A stretch of DNA of 64,000 nt from Euryodendron excelsum (lineage: Eukaryota; Streptophyta; Magnoliopsida; Ericales; Pentaphylacaceae). Position numbers and translations under genes: made by a program. The notes under the pieces were generated by a model. The model searched no databases. It saw only the letters and a program-made list of their open reading frames with translations, and was not told where the DNA came from. Shown here one piece after another: positions 11,476-22,102 of this stretch (the stretch's first letter is position 1; every line of letters begins with the position of its first letter). The stretch spans positions 12,367,501-12,431,500 of the forward strand of contig CM065378.1 in NCBI GenBank assembly GCA_033060915.1. The letters run 5' to 3'.

Positions 11476-13531
11476 CAGGTACGAAGCCATTTGAAGACAG
11501 TAGGGGCCCCTGACCCCCCTACTATTGGCATAGACCCCTATTATACTAGGTATAATACATATACATAGCATTGAGATAATATATTTGGCCCCCCCCCCTA
11601 TAAATAGTATGACCCTCCTATAGAAATATGCCCAGCTACCAATTGCCGTCCATAATCCATTGTCCAATTCATTAATTAATTTTGTGTAATTTTTATTCTT
11701 GTTTTCATTATCTTGTCTTCACTACTTTGGACTGCAAAGTTTAACTTATACAAATTAATCAAAAAGCAACCGTCCATTGTCCAATTTATTAATCAATTTT
11801 GTATAATTTTTATTTTTTTTATTATCTTGTCTCCACTAACTTAACTTATACAAATCAATCAAAAAGTAGATTCAATTTTTTTTTAGGGAGAAACCGAAAA
11901 GCATTTTTTTTAAGAGAGAAACAAAAAAGTAAACCACATTTCATCGGATCATCCCATTTGCTCTAGATGTTCAAGTTCGATTTGCAGATTTGGGGTTTTG
12001 GAGACTTGGAGTGTTGAATTTGCTGATGCGTTGTCCTCCCCCATGCCGTGAGTCTCTATTATCCACTGTTTTTATTTTGACTCTTGAGTTTTATTGGTTA
12101 TTTTTTTGTTAAGTTTTAATTCATATTCTTAGATTGATTCTTATAGATACTCGTGTATGGTGTATGTGAATCTGTGATGGTATGTGTGCGTGTGTGCATT
12201 AGTGCATGTTAAGCACTTAAGCTAGCTCCCTATGGATTCGAATTCTCTAAATCTAGTTGATTATTTTTCTTAAAAGCCTGATTATTACATCTGCTACAAT
12301 GGTTCATCCCATTTGCTCTGGATGTTCAAGTTTATGTCTAGTGAATTACCTAATTCGGGGTTTGTTTAATATTTCTTACAAGTGTTTTCTTTGTTAATTG
12401 GAATCCCTTTTAAGTACATGTTCCTTTTTTTTGTGTCTCTGTTATGAATTGACTTGATTCGAACATAGTATCTATTTAAATTTTTAATCCTACTGATTTT
12501 TTAACTTTATTATAACCTTTTGGAATTGACTACACAGACTTTCTCAAATTTAGGAAAAATTTTGTCAATTTACTACATCTGTAATTCGTTTCATCTCGGA
12601 TTTTAGTAAATTCGGTATAATCATTGTGATTCTTATTTGATCAAATAGCTTTGAGTTTTTCTTTTTTCAATTTTATTGTCCAATGCCTTTATCTGTTATC
12701 ATGACGTTCACCTAGTTTATTCATCTTGCGGTGCATTTCTGATTCAGCTGACTCGCTGAGGCTATCCTTCTTCAGTTTCAACATTGTTTGGTGGTACTTG
12801 TAGAAATTAAACTGTTATCCAAGTTAGTGTTTGGCATTTTCAGATTAGTTTATATTTGATATGGTTATGGTTATAGTTATTTTGCATTGTTAGTTTATTT
12901 GTAGATCCTATAATTAATTATTAATGATATAGAAAAATATTTTATTTCATGTGTAGATATATACAATAAATGGGGAAACCATCCACAATAGATAAAATTT
13001 TCAAAAGAAAATATGCAAATACCTCTGAAGCTGATGGTGGCAATGAGCCATTGCCAAGCTCCAACATTGAAATCCCAATTTCCGAAAGTCGTCTAACAAA
13101 ATCTCAAATAACTAAAATTGATGATAGTACATTGGAGTGTGATCCTGGATTGCGTCTACAAATTTGTGATTATCATGTTAATCGTCATGATGAAATTCGG
13201 AGAGCATATATTAAAGCTGGCCCTTACCAACCTATATTGTTAAAATATCCGAAATCTGGATCTACAACTCATCCTCGTAGTTTTCAACCTTCATGGTTTA
13301 AACTATTTCCTTCATGGCTCGAATATTCACCTGAGAAAGATGCAGCTTTCTGTTTGCCATGTTTTCTGTTCAATAAGCCCATTGGCTCTGGATATCCTGG
13401 ACAAAATGCATTCATTCTTAATGGATTTAAGAGTTGGAAGAAAGTAAGAGATGAAAAAAATTATGCTTTTCTTAATCATGTTGGGAAAGATCCTAAAAAG
13501 CGTTGAGTTCACTATGTTTATCCTTTTAAAC
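11476..13531 (+). repeat. Left arm of the hAT palindrome
   Basis: About 2.06 kb, outer end at the hAT terminus and inner end at ..CCTTTTAAAC. About 255 bp shorter than the right arm, because the transposase segment between GKDP and the NAHYIYP-encoding region is missing. The remaining sequence parallels the right arm all the way to 11476. Confidence 0.85.
12970..13506 (+). pseudogene. hAT transposase N-terminal fragment (TTF-type zinc finger), left arm
   Basis: 178 codons starting MGKPSTIDKIFKRK, the usual start of plant hAT transposases annotated as TTF-type or ZMYM1-like zinc-finger proteins. The TTF finger region is visible (FQPSWFKLFPSWLEYS, DAAFCLPCFLF, then GFKSWKK). The frame ends at a TGA created by the deletion junction just after GKDP. 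The DUF4371 region, the catalytic core and the hAT dimerisation domain are absent, so this cannot be an active transposase. If translated it would be a short DNA-binding fragment. Confidence 0.85.
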
Positions 13532-13545
13532 TTCAACACTTTTTT

Positions 13546-14382
13546 GTTTAAAAGGATAAATGTAGTGAGCATTTTTAGGAGCTTTGTCTAATGCTTTAGC
13601 AACATTTCATTATATGAACTCAACAAATTCATCATTTCAAGAAAATTTTCACGATTGATTGAACTATAACTTTTATCCCGACCTCTAAAAGCGCAACCTT
13701 GGAAAACAAGCCATCGAACTACTTCAATGGAGACTTTTAATCGAAGTCGATTGCTTGTAATTTGTTCAGAAGTGTAATTGTCAAGAGCCTTTTGAATATG
13801 TTGAGGTTGATTCAATAAATCCTCACATGATCTTTCAGCAAGTTTATGAAGAGAGTTAGGATCTTTCCCAACATAATTCAGAAAAGCATAATTTTTTCCA
13901 TCTATTACTTTCTTCCAACTCTTAAATCCATCAAGAATGAATGCATTTTGTCTAGGATATCCAGCGCCAATGGGCTTATTGAACATAAAGCATGGCAAAC
14001 AGAAAGCTGCATCTTTCTCAAGTGAATATTCGAGCCATGAAAGAAATAGCTTATACCATGAAGGTTGAAAACTACGTGGATGAGTTGTAGATCCTGATTT
14101 AAGATATTTTAACAATATAGGTTGGTAGGGGCCAGCTTTAATATATGCTCTCCGGATTTCATCATGATGATTAACATGATAATCACAAATTTGTAAACGC
14201 AATCCAGGATCACGCTCCAATGTACTATCATCAATTTTAGTTCTTTGAGATTTCGTTGGACGACTTTCGGAAATTGGGATTTCAATGTTGGAGCTTGGCA
14301 ATGGCTCATTGCCACCATCAGCTTTAGAGGTATTTGCATTTTTTCTTTTAAAAAATTTATCTATTGTGGAGGGTTTCCCCAT
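13546..14382 (-). pseudogene. hAT transposase N-terminal fragment, right arm (frameshifted, truncated)
   Basis: 264 codons from MGKPSTIDKFFKRK at 14382 to a TAG at 13588-13590, covering the TTF finger (DAAFCLPCFMF) and the start of the next domain (LRLKVSIEVVRWLVFQGCAFRG, ending SSYNE). At about 13608 a one-base loss shifts the frame. Family-like sequence (LDKAPKNAHYIYPFK) continues in the neighbouring frame down to about 13550, where the palindrome centre cuts it off. About two thirds of a normal hAT transposase is missing. Same reading sense relative to the transposon end as the left-arm copy, hence opposite strand. Confidence 0.85.
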
Positions 14383-15863
14383 TTACTATATATATATCTA
14401 CACATGAAATAAAATATTTTTCTATATCATTAATAATTAATTATAGGATCTACAAATAAACTAACAATGCAAAATAACTATAACCATAGTCATATCAAAT
14501 ATAAACTAATCTGAAAATGCCAGACACTCACTTGGATAACAGTTTAATTTCTGCAAGTACCACCAAACAATGTTGAAACCGAAGGAGGATAGCCTCAGCG
14601 AGTTAGCTGCATCAGAAATGCACCGCAAGATGAATAAACTAGGTGAACCTCATGATAACAGATAAAGACATTGGACAATAAAATTGAAAAAAAAAAACTC
14701 AAAGCTATTTGATCAAATAAGAATCAGAATGATTATACCGAATTTACTAAAATCCGAGATGAAAGGAAGTACAGATGTAGTAGATTGACAAAATTTTTCC
14801 TAAATTTGAGAAGGTTTGTGTAGTCAATCCCAAAAGGTTGTAATAAAGTTAAAAAAATCAGTAGGATTAAAAATTTAAATAGATACCATGTTCGAATCAA
14901 GTCAATTCATAACAGAGACACAAAAAAAGGAACATGTACTGTATAAAAGGGATTCCAATTAACAAAGAAAACACTTGCAAGAAATATTAAACAAACCCCG
15001 AATTAGGTAATTCACTAGACATAAACTTGAACATCCAGAGCAAATGGGATGAACCATTGTAGCAGATGCAATAATCAGGTTTTTAAAAAAAATAATCAAC
15101 TAGATTTAGAGATTTCAAATCCATAGGGAGCTAGCTTAAGTGCTAAACATGCACACACACACGTACCATCACAGATTCACATACACCATACACGAGTATC
15201 CGTAAGAATCAATCTAAGAATATGAACTAAAACTTAACAAAAAAATAACAAATAAAACTCAAGAGTCAAAATAAAAACAGTGGATGAAAGAGACTCACGC
15301 CATGGGGGAGGACATCTCATCAGCAGATTCAGCACTCCAAGTCTCCAAAACTCAAAATCTGGAAATCGAACTTGAACATCTAGAGCAAATGGGATGAAAT
15401 GTGGTTTACTTTTTTGTTTCTCTCTTAAGAAAAAATGATTTTCGGTTTCTCCCTAAAAAAAATTGAATCTACTTTTTGATTGATTTGTATAAGTTAAGTT
15501 AGTGGAGACAAGATAATAAAATAAAATAAAAATTACACAAAATTGATTAATAAATTGGACAATGGACAGCTACTTTTTGATTAATTTGTATAAGTTAAAC
15601 TTTGTGGTCCAAAGTAGTGAAGACAAGATAATAAAAAAAGAATAAAAATTGCACAAAATTAATTAATGAATTGGACAATGGATTATGGATGGCAGCTAGT
15701 AGCTGGGCAGATTTCTATAGGAGGGGCATACTATTTATAGGAGGGGGGGCCAAATATATTATCTCAATGCTATGTATATGTATTATACCTAGCATAATAG
15801 GGGTCTATGTCAATAGTAGGGGGGGCCAGGGCCCCCTACTGTCTTCAAATGGCTCTGTCCCTG
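13546..15863 (-). repeat. Right arm of the hAT palindrome
   Basis: About 2.32 kb, inner end at GTTTAAAAGG and outer end at ..TCTGTCCCTG. Retains about 255 bp more transposase sequence than the left arm. Judged from the 175 shared codons, of which about 18 differ in amino acid, arm divergence is a few percent at DNA level. Confidence 0.85.
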
Positions 15864-17299
15864 CTCACAGCCCAGACCTACCTCCATCACCGGTGTTAGG
15901 TTTATGCATATTATATATTATATATGAATTTAAATTGTGTGTATATATAGTCTCTCTTCACTGCTGTGTTTGAATTTCAATTTCCGTTCAATTTCTAGAA
16001 AAAAGATTCCAAAATCAGTGTGCTTGAGTTGAGAGAGCAACAAATCATGGTGATTGACGATAGGAAGGTTTCAGTGGTGAATGATAGTCATGGTGGTTTT
16101 TTTTTTCTCACTGTCATAGTGGTTGGTAGTGATGATTAGTGAATTATGTAGATTATATATATATATATATATATATTTATGAGTAATGGAGTATACATGT
16201 ATTAGAGATGACTCGTGCCTACGATACTCCTAACAATTTTTTTTTTATTATATATTCACTCCCAACAAATTGGTGATGGATGATTTTGATAGCTTCAAAT
16301 AAAAAATTTAAGGTTTTAATTTACCATGATCATAAAAAACTATATACAATTTGTGTTGCCTATGTTGTCACAAATAAGTTAGAAATTGTAATAAACTGAA
16401 CCAATTAGGCATTTAGAAGTTCTACAGCTTTAACTAGTGATGGCGAAAATCATGCATTAAACCATCGCTCGAGGAAATGAAAAATTAGCAATAATTTTTC
16501 ACAAAAGGGGACAAAGTCATCGGGTACTAAATTTCCACACGTATTTCAAATGAATTATCAATCATGCTACTATATATTATGGCTGTACACCTCTCTATAG
16601 TCTAAACACGATAAAACTCATACTCATGAAATCAAAATGCAACAATTGCACACTCGGAGGACCACACTGATATTTATGTTCTTTAAAATATCAAAACTCA
16701 ATGTAGTTCAGCCACTTAAAATCTAGTAAAATGTTTCTGATCTTAACCTTGCATTTTATTCATTTAATTGTGTCCCAATATATAAATTTTGGAATGCATA
16801 TAAAAAGAATCCGTATTGCAATAGTACGAGATAATTCAAACCATACGGAAAAAAAAAGAAACTATTTCAGCATCTATAAAAGCAATATGAAAAAGAAAAC
16901 AATTAAAAAAAACACTCTTATTCCCAAAATTTTCAGTTCAATATTCATTAAGGTTGTACCAAAACTTGAAATATTTTTAAAATAAAAAAATTAAAATGGA
17001 AAACAAACAACACATTTAAAGGCTCTTATAGCCTAAACCTCTAGGACATCTTAGCCTAATCCCCCAAAGACAATTTAAAAGAGAAAAAAAATAATTCATC
17101 TAATAAGACGTTTTCTGACACATTGAGTTGCATTGCCAATTCAAAATTTGATTTTTATTTTTCAATAAAGAGCATTTAATGCTCCATTTCTTGGAAAGAA
17201 ACAAAGACTTTAAGAGAGAGGTGAGGATATCTTGGGACCATGAATGGACTCACCGCTGGTGTTGTTGTGTTTGGAGTTGCTGCTCTGGCACGCATATGA
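15864..17299. other. Gene-free intergenic DNA
   Basis: AT-rich, with an (AT)n microsatellite at about 16153-16178. No convincing coding frame; the 84-codon frame at 16731-16985 is lysine/isoleucine-rich, as expected of AT-rich non-coding DNA. Confidence 0.5.
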
Positions 17300-17460
17300 G
17301 GCTTGGGATCATGAAGGTGGCCTTGCTGCTCTTGTCCATGACCTTCTCTCGGATGCAGAGGGCACGGAAGTGTGAGGGGTGGTGTCGGCGTAGAGATTGA
17401 GCTCCATTGTGATCTGCCCTACACGTGCACCGCTGACCACCATGTCGAAGAAGACCTCAT
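17300..17460 (-). pseudogene. Cyclophilin (peptidyl-prolyl isomerase) pseudogene fragment
   Basis: Minus-strand translation from about 17457 reads VFFDMVVSGARVGQITMEL then YADTTPHT, the N-terminal strand of cyclophilin A-type proteins (family pattern VFFDM.. G..GRI.MEL.ADT.P.T). After a short deletion the frame shifts and FRALCIREK follows, matching the FRALCTGEKG block. The catalytic Arg/Phe region and everything downstream are not recognisable. No introns separate the blocks and the fragment is more GC-rich than its surroundings, fitting a decayed retrocopy, although no poly-A tail was located. Confidence 0.7.
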
Positions 17461-18391
17461 TAGAGCTCCATCAGTACAGAGAGAAAATGAGAGGACTTTG
17501 GCCAAAGATGGGTCTAAAGAAAATAAGCTGGTATGGGTATAGTCTATAGAATCAAAGTCTCATACAAAAATAGCTAAAGAAAAAGAAAAAAATGAAAAAG
17601 AAAGGAAAGACACCGCAGGCTATTTTTGGTTGGTCAAATAGTTGCATAGACAAATTAGTCCTTGAGAAAAAAGATTAAAAAAAAAAAGCCTGAAACAAAA
17701 ACAAATAAATCCATAAAAGGTAAAGCAAACTACAGTGAGATGCAAATCTTTCAAAAAATAATAATAAAAGATATGAGCTTACCGAAAACCACCTTCCTTG
17801 CTTTTCTTTTTTTTCTTCCTCTCCTCCACTAACTCCAAGTATATAACAGTTCTATAGTAGTACATGGAGATGAAAGAAAAAAAAATTAAAAAAAAAAACA
17901 AAAAAGGGATGAGCTGGCCGTGCAGTGTCAGGTGAAAGGTGAGAGGTGAAAAGAACAAGGAAAAAAGAACAACGGAAGAAAAAAGGATGAGAGGAAGAGA
18001 GTGTGGTGGCTAGAAGGGGTGGTTCAACCATGCATCACCCACTGATTTTGGGTCTTCTCCCATAATGGTTGCTGATTCTTGGAGAGAGGAGCAAGGAAGC
18101 TCGTTGAGGTCTTGTGGGAGGGAGTGGGTTTTGAGAGAGAGAAATAGTTAAGAGGGGAAGAGTGAATCTACAAACTATATTATGTATATATAATATAAAA
18201 ATTTTACAAATGCATTAAAGCTGATAGAGAGTATTTAATGGTGTACAATGCACCAGATCCTTTCTCTATAATGTCTATATTTTCAAATGAATGTACCACT
18301 AACTTTGAATATTGCTTGGTAATCCGTGCTTGCATTAGAGATGAGCAGGAGCCTTGGTAAAAAGAGAGACCGAAAAAAAAGAAAGAGGCAA
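17461..18391. other. Gene-free intergenic DNA
   Basis: Purine-rich low-complexity sequence, especially 17560-17720 and 17870-18000. No open frame of interest and no recognised repeat family. Confidence 0.5.
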
Positions 18392-18399
18392 TCTGTGTT
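18392..18399. repeat. 8-bp target site duplication, left
   Basis: TCTGTGTT, identical to 19447-19454 on the other side of the 1.05-kb hAT element. Confidence 0.8.
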
Positions 18400-18643
18400 A
18401 GGGGTGGACACAAGCCCGGTAGCCCGCTAACCTCGCCCAGCCCAGCCCATTTTTTAAGGGATTAGGATTAATATTTAGGCCTGTGGGATCGGGTTGGGTT
18501 AAATTTTTAGGCCCGATCAATTTTCGGGCCAGGCTTGGGATTATATTTTAAAGTTTGGCCCAGCCTGACTCGGCCAGAAAAAATATATATATACTCATAT
18601 TTACACAAACCCTACCCATTCCCTTTAGCCGCCTCACACACTC

Positions 18644-18683
<40 letters not shown>

Positions 18684-19446
18684 TTCTTCCCCTTATGTCA
18701 TCTCATCTCACACAACTCTTCTCTCTCTTTCTCATTCTCTTCCTCTTGTCCTCATCCCTTATCCTCATCTTAGCCGCGGGCCGCCTCACACACACTCTCT
18801 CTCTCTCTTCCCCTTGTCCTCATCTCTCATCAATGGACTCTCTCTCTTTCATTTTACCAAATCTCAGGCCACCCAAACCTTCAAGAAGGTGAGGCGGCGT
18901 CGATGAACGCAATCTTCCCTTGTTGGTTCTTGATCTGTGATTCCCGTGATGGTTCTTGATCTATAATTATGAGGATGAGGTAACTGTGTAAAAAGATAGA
19001 AATATTATAGGTTTATGTTTATCTCTCTTTATTTTTTTCCTTTTGAGTGCAAGGTTTTTGTTTACTTGGTCTGCTTTCAGAAGAAAAAAAAATCAAATTA
19101 ATAGTTTGTTGAATGTATTCCTGGGGTCTTTTTTAGTGGGTTTGTTTAAATGGAACATGAAGAGATTATTATTGATAGGGAAAGGGTTATACAGTGAAGC
19201 ATTTTTTCATGACCATAACAAGTGAAGAATTGGATTTCGATGGTTTTGGTGGAACATAGGATTTTTGTATTTTGGTCAGGCTAATGGGCGGACTTGGGAT
19301 TGTGTTTTTGTTTTTTGGGCGGGCTTGGGAAACAGAGTTTAGGCCCAACATCGAGCCGGGCTGGGCTCGGGCTACTGTTCAAAATATTATTAGGTAAGTC
19401 AAGCCCGGCCTGAACCCGGCCCGGCCCGCTCAGTGTCCACCCTTAG
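18400..19446. mobile_element. Non-autonomous hAT element, about 1.05 kb
   Basis: The left end AGGGGTGGACAC and the right end GTGTCCACCCTTAG are inverted repeats. The outer 50-150 bp on both sides are rich in GCCCGG/CCGGGC words that can pair imperfectly. The element is bracketed by the direct repeat TCTGTGTT at 18392-18399 and 19447-19454, the 8-bp target duplication expected of hAT elements. There is no transposase. The interior has a long (CT)n tract (about 18642-18685) and leader-like CT-rich sequence, which may be captured host DNA. Short frames inside (18535-18906) are CT-repeat artefacts. Confidence 0.8.
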
Positions 19447-19454
19447 TCTGTGTT
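19447..19454. repeat. 8-bp target site duplication, right
   Basis: TCTGTGTT, identical to 18392-18399; the flanking host sequence (..GAGGCAA / AGGTGGGACC..) would rejoin cleanly on excision. Confidence 0.8.
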
Positions 19455-19904
19455 AGGTGGGACCCACTGACTATTGAGGTTTGGTGCATGTAGGTGGTAA
19501 GTGAGAGTACAGAAAGAGAAAAATTGAGAATTGATCTGAGTCGTTAATCGAAAAGAAATAATCATTTTCAGCCATTGGATAAAATTATATCCCACGTAGG
19601 ACAAATGTCTCATCAAAATTCAAAAAATACCCAGTTTTATTATATAGATATGAATTATATATCCATTTACAATTTTACAGTGAGACAGATTGTTAAGAGG
19701 AGACGGAGCGGAGAGAGAAAAGCAAGAAGACAAAAAAAAAAAAAAAAAAAAAAGGATAACAAGAATGCGTTTTGAGTTTTTTACAGTTTGGCTATGGTGG
19801 GCTGGTTCGACCATTTGGGCAGGGAGGAGGTTATGATGCTGGTGATTGTGGTGATGGCTGGAAGCTTGGAAGTAAAGGAGGATTTTAACTAATTATTTTG
19901 TAAA

Positions 19905-20092
19905 GGGCGAACTAGAAATTTCATGATTTTTTTAATATTTATACAGTCAAAATAATTCATTTCGTTTGTTGGCTAACGATTTTTGTTACAATATTTTAAA
20001 ATGAAAGGACTGCAGTGTAATTGTCAGTATGTTAGGAGTATTATCTTACATTTTAAAAAATCTCAAGAGTGCTTAGTATTTATCTTTTATTT
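19905..20092 (-). repeat. Dispersed repeat R, copy 2
   Basis: Minus-strand sequence matches copy 1 (11264-11430) word for word in order: AAGATAAATACTAAGC, GAGATTTTTTAAAATGTAAG, ATAATACTC, ACATACTGACAATTACACTGC, TTTTAAAATATTGTAACA. No coding potential. Confidence 0.6.
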
Positions 20093-20541
20093 AATTATAA
20101 TCACTTTTTTTAAATATTAAGTTCAAAAAGAGTTCTAACAATCTTATATTGTATATATTTATTTTATCTATCTTACAAAATTAATATTATCTTTTATATA
20201 TATATATATATATATCTTACAAAATTAATATAGTGAATTGAATAAAGAATAAATTCAATAGTTATCTAATCAATTGTTCTTATGGCGTGGCATTTTAAAA
20301 ATATCAAAGCATTTAGAACGTCATGCAAGAGAGAGATAAAATATGAGGATAAACACAACTTATATATATATACTAATGTTGTGTTCGCGCTATGCACAAG
20401 ATTTATTTAATAATTTATTTATTATCAATAGAAAAATTGTACCATGTGGTCTAATTTAAAAAGCAAATAAACATATGCCCAATTGAAAATTTTCATTTCT
20501 AACAATCTTGGAGAGATTTCAATTCCCTTTGTTTTAGTTGT
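20093..20541. other. AT-rich intergenic DNA
   Basis: Contains a (TA)n tract at about 20195-20214, flanked by a short direct repeat (CTTACAAAATTAATAT at about 20171 and 20216). No gene. Confidence 0.5.
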
Positions 20542-22097
20542 TGTTGGAATATTTAGTGTGAAACACCAACTTTAAGTTATTGTTAAGGTGGAACTCACAT
20601 GTCCTTTTTAGTGGGTCCAAGATGTTTTATGTTTTCCTCCATAAGGAGATGAAGAACAATTATTTATTTACTTAAATCTATGGAGGTTTGAATGAGATAA
20701 TGACCTTCAAAATAGGTACCATGAGTATAGATTTTGGGTGGAACTAAAAACTTGTCCCACATTGATTTCCTATGGGAAAAGTAATGGGTATATAAAGCTT
20801 AAGTTTAAATATGGGTTTGGATCTCAAGGGGCACCCCACTTTTGTGGAAGGGAGAGGACCTATGGACCCCTTGGGTTGACCCAATACACCACACGCGCGC
20901 CACGGCCGCTGCCAGCCAGTCCGGCCGACTCGGTTCGGGTGCGATTAAAATAATATTAAAAAGGCTTGGGCTGGTTTAATATTTTTAGATGCAGTTTGAA
21001 CCATAACAGTGTGGATTGGGTTGAAACGAACCGGTTCAAATTTAAATTCTAACAATTACGACCCTTCCCAAGGGCGAATTTGGCTAGCACCCTTTTGAGA
21101 CAATCTTTCCCTCTCTCTCTCTCTCTGTCTTTTTCTCGATCTCCGTGCCCAGATTCTGGCGAAGTGCTACCGAGATTTCATCGACTGTTCCAGGAAATAT
21201 CTGACTGTTCAATTAGTCCATTCTCGTCTTCGTTTCTGACTTAGAAATTCTGTACGAATTTCTATCCAAGTTTCTATCCGGTTGATTTTTATTTATATAT
21301 TCTGTGTGATGAATTTCAGTGAAAATTCCATCATTTTCTTATGTGTTTCTGTAGTGAATTTTAGCGTTAAAATTCCATAGAATAACTGCAATTTTTTTAA
21401 TATAAAATGTTGTTTGTTCTTTATCATATCATTTTGATTTTATCAGAAACACCGTAGGTTTTTGTATGGAATTAAATGTCATAATTCTGTGTAGAATTAG
21501 ATAGAAATTCCTCATTATTTTATGTCATACATGTTACATTCATTCCATACATTGAGAGAGTAGAATCATAAGGTTGATTCGTTGAATCTTAACTATTGTA
21601 GTGCGATTGTGATCATTTTATTCTGGATATAGACGTCCGTTTATTCCATAAGCACTTGTGTGGGGGACAAATCTGTCTTAAGTTGAGAGTGTGCAACACT
21701 CGACTTGATCTCATCTTTATCGCATATTTTATTATTTCATCATATATGACTTGTTGAATATACCATATTACGTTATTTCACACACATTACTTAATGTTGT
21801 TGATTTCATTTTATGATGACTACATGACAATAATATCATGATGTATCATTTCATTTTATTATGGCTACAATTTATATGAAAAACATTATACAATATTTTT
21901 TCAACAATTGTCACTTTCTTTCATGTCAAGAAAAGCCTTATTACGATGGAGGAAATGTTTAAGGCATGGAAAAACATTAATATGAAGTAACAAAAAAGTT
22001 TAAAACCAATTATATGAGCTTGAATGGTTAAAAAATACTACAATTCTAATTCTCCTAGATATTAGAAACCATTTGGGTGCCTCAAGATGATTACACA
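20542..22097 (+). mobile_element. Probable solo LTR of a copia-type retrotransposon
   Basis: Begins TGTTGGAATATTTAGTG, a common start of plant Ty1/copia LTRs, and contains a promoter-like GGGTATATAAAGC near 20788, a GC-rich leader with a CT tract near 21110-21126, and GGGGGACAAATCTGTCTTAAG near 21663, typical of the downstream part of such LTRs. If the right end is ..ATTACACA at 22097, the element is TGT..ACA bounded and flanked by GTTGT on both sides (20537-20541 and 22098-22102), a 5-bp target duplication. No internal retroviral genes are adjacent. The left end is fairly secure; the right end rests on the short flanking match. Confidence 0.5.
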
Positions 22098-22102
22098 GTT
22101 GT

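Larger units (their letters stand above)
11476..15863. mobile_element. Palindromic (inverted-duplicated) hAT transposon derivative
   Basis: The two arms, 11476-13531 and 13546-15863, are reverse complements of each other apart from scattered substitutions and one deletion. Each arm starts at the same hAT terminus: CAGGTACGAAGCCATTTGAA on the left and, read inward on the minus strand, CAGGGACAGAGCCATTTGAA on the right. Both then run through an identical-order 5' leader (about 1.5 kb) to the start of a TTF-type transposase gene. The arms meet tail to tail over a 14-bp spacer at 13532-13545. Outside the two termini the flanks are unrelated. No 3' end of the transposon is present. The 8 bp flanking each side (tagataga, ctcacagc) do not match, so a target duplication is not visible. 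Confidence 0.85.

Noticed and set aside
11446..11667. Frame starting MDNGLW.., mirrored at 15671-15973, looking like a conserved small protein present twice
   Set aside because: It is the antisense of the hAT outer end in both palindrome arms. The similarity comes from the duplicated DNA, not from protein constraint.
12970..14382. Two separate divergent or convergent host zinc-finger genes
   Set aside because: Both frames are halves of one duplicated hAT transposase start, truncated at the palindrome centre, and lie within transposon ends.
18535..18906. 123-codon frame and overlapping frames rich in Leu/Ser
   Set aside because: Translation of a (CT)n microsatellite inside the non-autonomous hAT element; open in all three frames.
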